From Exiguobacterium sp. J17977 (GTDB taxonomy: Bacteria > Bacillota > Bacilli > Exiguobacteriales > Exiguobacteriaceae), in the NCBI RefSeq assembly GCF_018616375.1, contig NZ_JAEQBB010000007.1, positions 62,001 to 126,000 on the forward strand: a stretch of DNA of 64,000 nucleotides. The letters are read 5' to 3'. Positions 59,603 to 64,000 of this stretch are shown in pieces (position 1 is the stretch's first letter; each line of letters starts with the position of its first letter). The translations under genes were made by a program, and so were the position numbers. The notes beneath the pieces are model-generated. The model was given only the letters and a program-made list of their open reading frames with translations. It made no database searches and was not told where the DNA came from.

Positions 59603-59971
59603 ATGCTTGATTTCTTGTTTGTCGCAGTCGTGATCGGATTGATTTATTTTTGGTGGACGAAGCGGAACGGCACGAAAACAGTCTCGACGGATGAGTTGAA
59701 ACGAAAGATTGCCGAAGAGCGGAACATTCAATTGCTCGACGTGCGGGAACCGCATGAATACAAGGGCGGACATATCAAACAAGCGAAGAACGTGCCTTTG
59801 TCAGGATTCGGCAATGCGAGCGCGCAGTATCCGAAAGATAAACAACGTCCGGTCTATGTCATCTGTCAGAGCGGGATGCGAAGCCAACGAGCCGCTGCCA
59901 TGTTGAAGAGTGCAGGTTATACGGACGTCTATTCGGTCAAAGGCGGTATGAATTTCTGGCGTGAATCATGA
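59603..59971 (+). CDS. Membrane-anchored rhodanese-like sulfurtransferase
   Basis: A 122-residue protein with an N-terminal membrane helix (about 2-18) and one rhodanese domain: LLDVREPHEYKGGHI and active-site loop ICQSGMRS with catalytic Cys. It would move sulfane sulfur, for example in persulfide detoxification. GGAGG at 59591-59595 selects ATG 59603, not the GTG two codons before. The CsoR/CstR-type site supports a sulfide role. Confidence 0.88.
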   Translation: MLDFLFVAVVIGLIYFWWTKRNGTKTVSTDELKRKIAEERNIQLLDVREPHEYKGGHIKQAKNVPLSGFGNASAQYPKDKQRPVYVICQSGMRSQRAAAMLKSAGYTDVYSVKGGMNFWRES

Positions 59972-59972
59972 G

Positions 59973-60018
59973 AACAGCTCTAGCTGAACAATGTGTTCAA
60001 CTAGAGCTGTTTTTTTGG
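59973..60018 (+). terminator. Terminator of the rhodanese gene
   Basis: AACAGCTCTAG/CTAGAGCTGTT outer stem with an inner GAAC/GTTC, then seven T. Confidence 0.9.
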
Positions 60019-60030
60019 TACGCATCTACA

Positions 60031-61359
60031 TCATTTCAGTTTAAGAGCCTGCATAATTTGCTTCGGCACGTCCGTGTTATCCAGAACGCCAGTGAAGCGA
60101 TCGTGCTGAGGACCATAGGCATACAGTGGGACGTCCACACCCGTGTGTTGTGATGTCGTCCAACCAACGTAAGCGCGTTTGCTAATGATTTCATTCAGTA
60201 CGAGCGCACGTTTCGACGGTTCGGCCGCTTGGATTGCTTTCACTTCTGCTTCCGTCAGCGTGAGTGACGTATATCGTTCGACGACGTCCCGAACATTCGT
60301 CAGCGACTCATCAAACGAATCGACCATGAAATCGCCCGTCGCCGTGACCGAACGAAGCACTTCTGGTTTGGCCACGTACTCATTATAGCCGCCGACCGAC
60401 ATGCCTCCCGTATCGTGATCGCCTGCGACGACGACAAGTGTCTGTTTGTCCTTCATGGCGAATTGGATGGCTTCTTGGAAAGCGTCATGGAACGCTTCAG
60501 AATCTTTCATCGCCCAAGCGGCATCGTGGGCATGACCGGCCCAGTCGATTTGACTGCCTTCGACCATTAGGAAGAAGCCATCTTTGTCTTGGTTGAGTGA
60601 GGTTAAAGCGGCCGTGGTCATCTCGGCAAGGCTCGGCTCCTCGGTCATCTCACGGTCAAGTTCTGGTGCCATCGCCTCTGGTGCGAACAGACCGAGCAAC
60701 TTCGAAGCGTTCGCGGTTTCAAGCTCGTCTGCATTCGTTGCATACGTATACCCAGCTGCCTTCGCTCGAGCAATCAAATCTTCTTTTTGCAAGCCGCCGT
60801 CTTGTTCAGTAGTGAAATAGTTTTGACCGCCACCGAGCAAGACGTCCACCTCGAGCTCATCCATATATTGTTTGGCAATTTCGGCCTCGCTCGCGCGCGA
60901 CGCGACGTGTGAGGCGAAAACGGCCGGTGTCGCATGGGTGATGGTTGACGTAGCGACGAGTCCGGTCGCTTTTCCGGTCTGATTCGCTTTTTCGAGCACT
61001 GATGTCAGCTCCTTGCCGTTCGGGTCCATGCTGATTGTGCCGTTGTTCGTCTTCACGCCGGTCGCCATCGCCGTCCCGGCTGCCGCCGAATCGGTCACTT
61101 TCGAGTTCGCGGAATACGTCCGCATCATCCCGGTCAAATGTTGATCGAGTGTGGTCTCTTCTTCGTCTGCATACCATCGATAGTTGGTGGCGTACGATGC
61201 GGAGTATCCGTCCGGAATCATAAAAATCACATTTTTCACTTGCTTCTGGTTATGTTTGGCGTTCGCGCCAGCCTCTTGTTGAATCCCACTTCCACTGACG
61301 ACCGCGCCTGCCATCAAGCCTAGAGCGAGCGTCCCAATCATCCATTTTTGGTTGTTCAT
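60031..61359 (-). CDS. Secreted alkaline phosphatase
   Basis: A 442-residue alkaline phosphatase with a signal peptide (about residues 1-31). Catalytic serine lies in VTDSAAAGTAMATG, with metal ligands in FMIPDG, EGSQIDWAGHAHD, VAGDHDTGG and a late TSQHTGVDVP. It releases phosphate from organic phosphates outside the cell. GAGGAAGACAA precedes ATG 61359; the longer frame to 61425 has no site. No Pho box was sought beyond a quick look. Confidence 0.93.
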   Translation of the reverse strand: MNNQKWMIGTLALGLMAGAVVSGSGIQQEAGANAKHNQKQVKNVIFMIPDGYSASYATNYRWYADEEETTLDQHLTGMMRTYSANSKVTDSAAAGTAMATGVKTNNGTISMDPNGKELTSVLEKANQTGKATGLVATSTITHATPAVFASHVASRASEAEIAKQYMDELEVDVLLGGGQNYFTTEQDGGLQKEDLIARAKAAGYTYATNADELETANASKLLGLFAPEAMAPELDREMTEEPSLAEMTTAALTSLNQDKDGFFLMVEGSQIDWAGHAHDAAWAMKDSEAFHDAFQEAIQFAMKDKQTLVVVAGDHDTGGMSVGGYNEYVAKPEVLRSVTATGDFMVDSFDESLTNVRDVVERYTSLTLTEAEVKAIQAAEPSKRALVLNEIISKRAYVGWTTSQHTGVDVPLYAYGPQHDRFTGVLDNTDVPKQIMQALKLK

Positions 61360-61564
61360 TTGTCTTCCTCCTGCATATGTAATCACTACAGTCCTCACTA
61401 TAAAAAACAAATGTAATTGTTCCATTTCCCTTTTTTTTAGAATACGTAAAAAAAGATAGGACCACTTGTAAGCACCAGACTTTATGCCTAGTGACGTTTC
61501 CGCTTTCGGTTTTCAGGGGATTCTGCTACGGTAGGGACATAGGAAAGAGAGAGGGGACCAGACA

Positions 61565-62197
61565 ATGGCAGTCATTTTATTTGATATCGATGGGACGCTC
61601 GTCGACACGACCGGGCCGATGACGCAAGCGATTCACGAGGCGTTGGAGCAACTTCCACATTTACCGAAACCGAGTGAGGATGCGGTCCGTTCCGGTTACG
61701 GGTTGGCCGGCAACGCGTTCTGGGAACATGTCATCCCGGAAGCGACGATTGAAGAGATTCGCCAAATCCGCAAGCTGCGCCATGAGACGCTCGAGCGGGC
61801 GATGGAAGGGCAGCACGTCTTGTTCGATGGCATCTACGAGATGCTCGAGACACTCCATACAAAAGGACATACATTGACGACGGCGAGCAACTGCGGCGTC
61901 CATTACTTGAACTTGATGCTCGATTCACAAAACATTCGCCAGTTCATGACGGCGCCGGAATGCCTCGAATCCGTGAGCGGCGAGAAGAAAGCCGACATTT
62001 TGACGGCACATCGTCTCCGTCACGGAGAGAACGACTACGTCATGGTCGGGGACCGGAAATCGGACGTCGAAGCGGCGCGGGCCCATGACTTCCCGGTCGT
62101 CTTGACCGGTTTTGGCTTCGGCAACGACGACGAGTGGGCGCTCGCGGATCATGTGATTGCGACGCCGAACGACTTGATCACGTATATCGAATCATGA
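61565..62197 (+). CDS. HAD-family phosphatase, Gph-like
   Basis: A 210-residue HAD hydrolase: nucleophile motif LFDIDGTLVDT (residues 5-15), Thr/Ser motif TTASN, and GDRKSDVEAA with the metal aspartates. Similar to phosphoglycolate or pyrophosphate-type phosphatases; substrate open. GAGAGGGGACCAGACA precedes the ATG. Confidence 0.87.
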   Translation: MAVILFDIDGTLVDTTGPMTQAIHEALEQLPHLPKPSEDAVRSGYGLAGNAFWEHVIPEATIEEIRQIRKLRHETLERAMEGQHVLFDGIYEMLETLHTKGHTLTTASNCGVHYLNLMLDSQNIRQFMTAPECLESVSGEKKADILTAHRLRHGENDYVMVGDRKSDVEAARAHDFPVVLTGFGFGNDDEWALADHVIATPNDLITYIES

Positions 62198-62236
62198 AAA
62201 ATCCCGGTGAACCTTTATGGTTCAACCGGGATTTTT
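62196..62236. terminator. Bidirectional terminator
   Basis: AAATCCCGGT-GAACC/GGTTC-AACCGGGATTT stem (one bulge) with TTTAT loop; T runs both ways between convergent genes. Confidence 0.9.
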
Positions 62237-63649
62237 TTAGAGCCCGAGCGAGATGTATTTTACTTCTAAAAACTCTTCGATGCCGTGGTGGCCGCCTTCG
62301 CGACCGAGACCGCTCTGCTTCCATCCGCCGAACGGGGCTTGCGGTGTTGACGGGAGACCGTCATTGACGCCGACGATGCCATATTCGAGCGCTTCGGCCA
62401 AATAGAGGGCCTCATTGATGTCTTGCGTGAACACATAGGCGGCGAGACCGAACGGGGTCGCGTTCGCCCGCTCAATCACTTCCTCAAGCGTATCGAACGA
62501 CGCAATCGGGGCGACTGGGCCGAACGTCTCCTCGTTCATACATAGCATATCCTCATTCGCATAGCGGACGACGGCCGGTCGGACGAACAATCCGTCGAGC
62601 TGTTCGCCACCCGTGATTTCCCCGCCGCGGATTTGGGCGTCTTCTAAGTGTTTCATCACTTTCTCGACCGCGGCCTCGTCGATGAGCGGGCCGATATCCG
62701 TCCCTTCATCGAGTCCGTTCCCGACCTCGAGCGCCGTGACAGCTTCAATGAATTTCTCAGAGAACGCATCGACGATGGATTGCTCGACATATATCCGGTT
62801 GGCGCAGACGCACGTCTGTCCCCCGTTACGGAATTTCGTGGCGACAGCCTGAGGCACAGCCTTGTCGAGGTCTGCCTGTGCCGTGACGATGAGCGGGGCG
62901 TGACCGCCGAGCTCGAGTGAGATTTTCTTCATCGTATCGGCGGCACCGCGCATGAGCGTCTTGCCGACCTCGGTCGAACCGGTGAACGTCAGCTTGCGGA
63001 CACGAGGATCGTGTTGCCACGCATTCACGATGTCAGACGCTTTCCCGGTGACGAGATTGATGACACCGGGTGGGAAACCGGCTTTCTCCGCCAGCTTGAC
63101 GAGTTCGATGGCCGTCAGTGGTGTCGCCGATGCCGGTTTCAGGACGACGGTGCAGCCCGCGGCCAGAGCCGGTGCGAGCTTCCGGGTGATCATCGCGGCC
63201 GGAAAATTCCATGGGGTGATGGCAGCGACGACGCCGACCGGTTGTTTAATGGCGAAGATGCGTTTCTTGCTTGACGAGGCCGGGATGGTCTCGCCATACA
63301 CGCGTCTTCCCTCGGCGGCATACCATTCGATGAAGCCGTTCGCATAGCGGACCTCGCCGATGGCTTCTTGTAGCGGCTTGCCTTGCTCTTCGACCATCGT
63401 CCGGGCGATGGCTTCCGTATGTTCATCGATCAGGCGGTTCCATTCGAGCAGGAGGGAGCCGCGCTCTTCGGCCGTCTTCTCTTGCCAATCCTTCAAGGCG
63501 TCGTGCGCGGCATCGACAGCCTGCTTTGCTTCGGCCGTGTCGCTCTTTGTCACCGTGGCCATGATGTTTCCGGTGGCAGGGTTGCGCACCTCAATCGTGT
63601 CCGATGTATCAATCCATTCTCCATTGATGAAATTGTTCTCCACTCGCAT
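62237..63649 (-). CDS. NAD(P)-dependent succinate-semialdehyde dehydrogenase (GabD-like)
   Basis: A 470-residue aldehyde dehydrogenase. NAD motif FTGSTEVGKTLM, general base Glu in LELGGHAP, catalytic Cys in GGQTCVCANR. The sequence order and length match succinate-semialdehyde dehydrogenases of the GabD group. No GABA transaminase gene is adjacent, so the in vivo substrate is an inference. GAAAGGGGAAATCAAG precedes the ATG. Confidence 0.87.
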   Translation of the reverse strand: MRVENNFINGEWIDTSDTIEVRNPATGNIMATVTKSDTAEAKQAVDAAHDALKDWQEKTAEERGSLLLEWNRLIDEHTEAIARTMVEEQGKPLQEAIGEVRYANGFIEWYAAEGRRVYGETIPASSSKKRIFAIKQPVGVVAAITPWNFPAAMITRKLAPALAAGCTVVLKPASATPLTAIELVKLAEKAGFPPGVINLVTGKASDIVNAWQHDPRVRKLTFTGSTEVGKTLMRGAADTMKKISLELGGHAPLIVTAQADLDKAVPQAVATKFRNGGQTCVCANRIYVEQSIVDAFSEKFIEAVTALEVGNGLDEGTDIGPLIDEAAVEKVMKHLEDAQIRGGEITGGEQLDGLFVRPAVVRYANEDMLCMNEETFGPVAPIASFDTLEEVIERANATPFGLAAYVFTQDINEALYLAEALEYGIVGVNDGLPSTPQAPFGGWKQSGLGREGGHHGIEEFLEVKYISLGL

Positions 63650-63735
63650 CTTGATTTCCCCTTTCGTCTAGGTGCACATTAAGAAGGTACCCGTTTTCAA
63701 AAATCATACACAATTTTACAAAGGGAGGGGTCGCT

Positions 63736-64000
63736 ATGTGGGTCATCATCTTGGGCTATGTCGTCGGTAGCATTCTGGGCGGGCGCTTATACGGCATGTG
63801 GAGTGGACAACACTTGGCAACGACCGGATCGGGAAACACCGGTGCCCGCAATGCGCTGCGGATGGGCGGGAAGCAAGCTTTCTTGTTCGTTTACGGATTC
63901 GATGTCTTGAAGACGGTACTCGTGTTGTCGATGGGCGGTCCATACTTTTTTGAGACTGGGCTCGCCTTGACACTCGGTCACATTTATCCGATTTGGCATA
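63736..64000 (+). CDS. Glycerol-3-phosphate acyltransferase PlsY-like (3' partial)
   Basis: The first 88 residues of a membrane acyltransferase. ATG 63736 follows AAGGGAGGGG. Visible are a first helix (VIILGYVVGSILGGRLYG), the PlsY motif TTGSGNTGARNALR (about residues 30-43), a second helix and GHIYPIWH, the later PlsY motif. The frame runs off the window. It would make lysophosphatidic acid from acyl phosphate and glycerol-3-phosphate; a paralogue of the main plsY is possible. Confidence 0.88.
   Translation, partial: MWVIILGYVVGSILGGRLYGMWSGQHLATTGSGNTGARNALRMGGKQAFLFVYGFDVLKTVLVLSMGGPYFFETGLALTLGHIYPIWH

Noticed and set aside
1..64000. Mobile elements, CRISPR arrays, tRNA or rRNA genes
   Set aside because: No transposase, integrase, regularly spaced direct repeats, tRNA-like cloverleaf ends or rRNA sequence seen in a reading of both strands.

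Overview
The window looks like a chromosomal segment of a non-spore-forming Firmicute, most likely an Exiguobacterium. The basis is moderate GC content, Bacillus-like Shine-Dalgarno (SD) sites (AGGAGG) and Rho-independent terminators, cre/Rex/LexA/Fur/SigB-like sites, and a gene set of Bacillales type (YhfK, YflT, YhdH, DUF5327, CydDC, arc cluster, kyn operon). The genus is an inference from gene content, not from a marker gene. There are no rRNA or tRNA genes, insertion sequences, phage genes or CRISPR arrays that I can see.

Layout. 1-3885: end of a Gram-positive pel exopolysaccharide operon (deacetylase-like PelA, PelF, PelG). 3890-7037: TPP-riboswitch-controlled thiamine salvage operon tenA-thiM-thiD-thiE. 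7061-11500: single genes (YhfK-like, a membrane diguanylate cyclase, OsmC, two GNATs, DUF4385). 11520-17268: ribose operon rbsRKDACB with its own LacI-type operator and a cre. 17268-19770: divergent GH4 6-phospho-beta-glucosidase and RpiR-type regulator sharing a mirrored operator pair. 19769-22602: kynUAB tryptophan-to-anthranilate operon. 22728-24536: HAD phosphatase, then about 780 bases without a protein gene holding a candidate long structured RNA, then a small membrane protein. 24539-26649: ABC-F ATPase behind an attenuator with a leader peptide. 26713-32600: EamA transporter, an oxidoreductase, ECF sigma/anti-sigma pair, HAD phosphatase, a sigma-region-2-only protein, a zinc-ribbon membrane protein and a two-gene operon with a LexA-type box. 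32729-42097: MurE, YflT stress protein, YhdH, small proteins, a frameshifted SDR gene, GNAT, serine hydrolase, sodium:solute symporter, MgtE. 42293-50593: arginine deiminase cluster arcABDC, a GH31 glycosidase and a Crp/Fnr regulator. 50640-54163: cydDC with a Rex-type box. 54129-54324: a candidate Fur-controlled C-rich small RNA. 54375-64000: membrane proteins, second diguanylate cyclase, MsrAB, DUF2252, DUF5327, rhodanese with a CsoR/CstR-type site, alkaline phosphatase, HAD phosphatase, aldehyde dehydrogenase and a PlsY-like gene cut by the window end.

How the parts fit. Much of the window concerns carbon and nitrogen catabolism under CcpA-type control (rbs, GH4, GH31, arcR all carry cre-like sites) and low-oxygen or redox physiology (arc plus Crp/Fnr regulator, cydDC plus Rex box, MsrAB, rhodanese, OsmC). 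The least explained and most interesting parts are RNA-based or small: the Fur-promoter sRNA at 54129-54288, the structured region at 23600-24140, the ABC-F attenuation leader at 26417-26649, and the LexA-box two-gene operon at 32089-32600. All regulatory calls rest on sequence reading alone.
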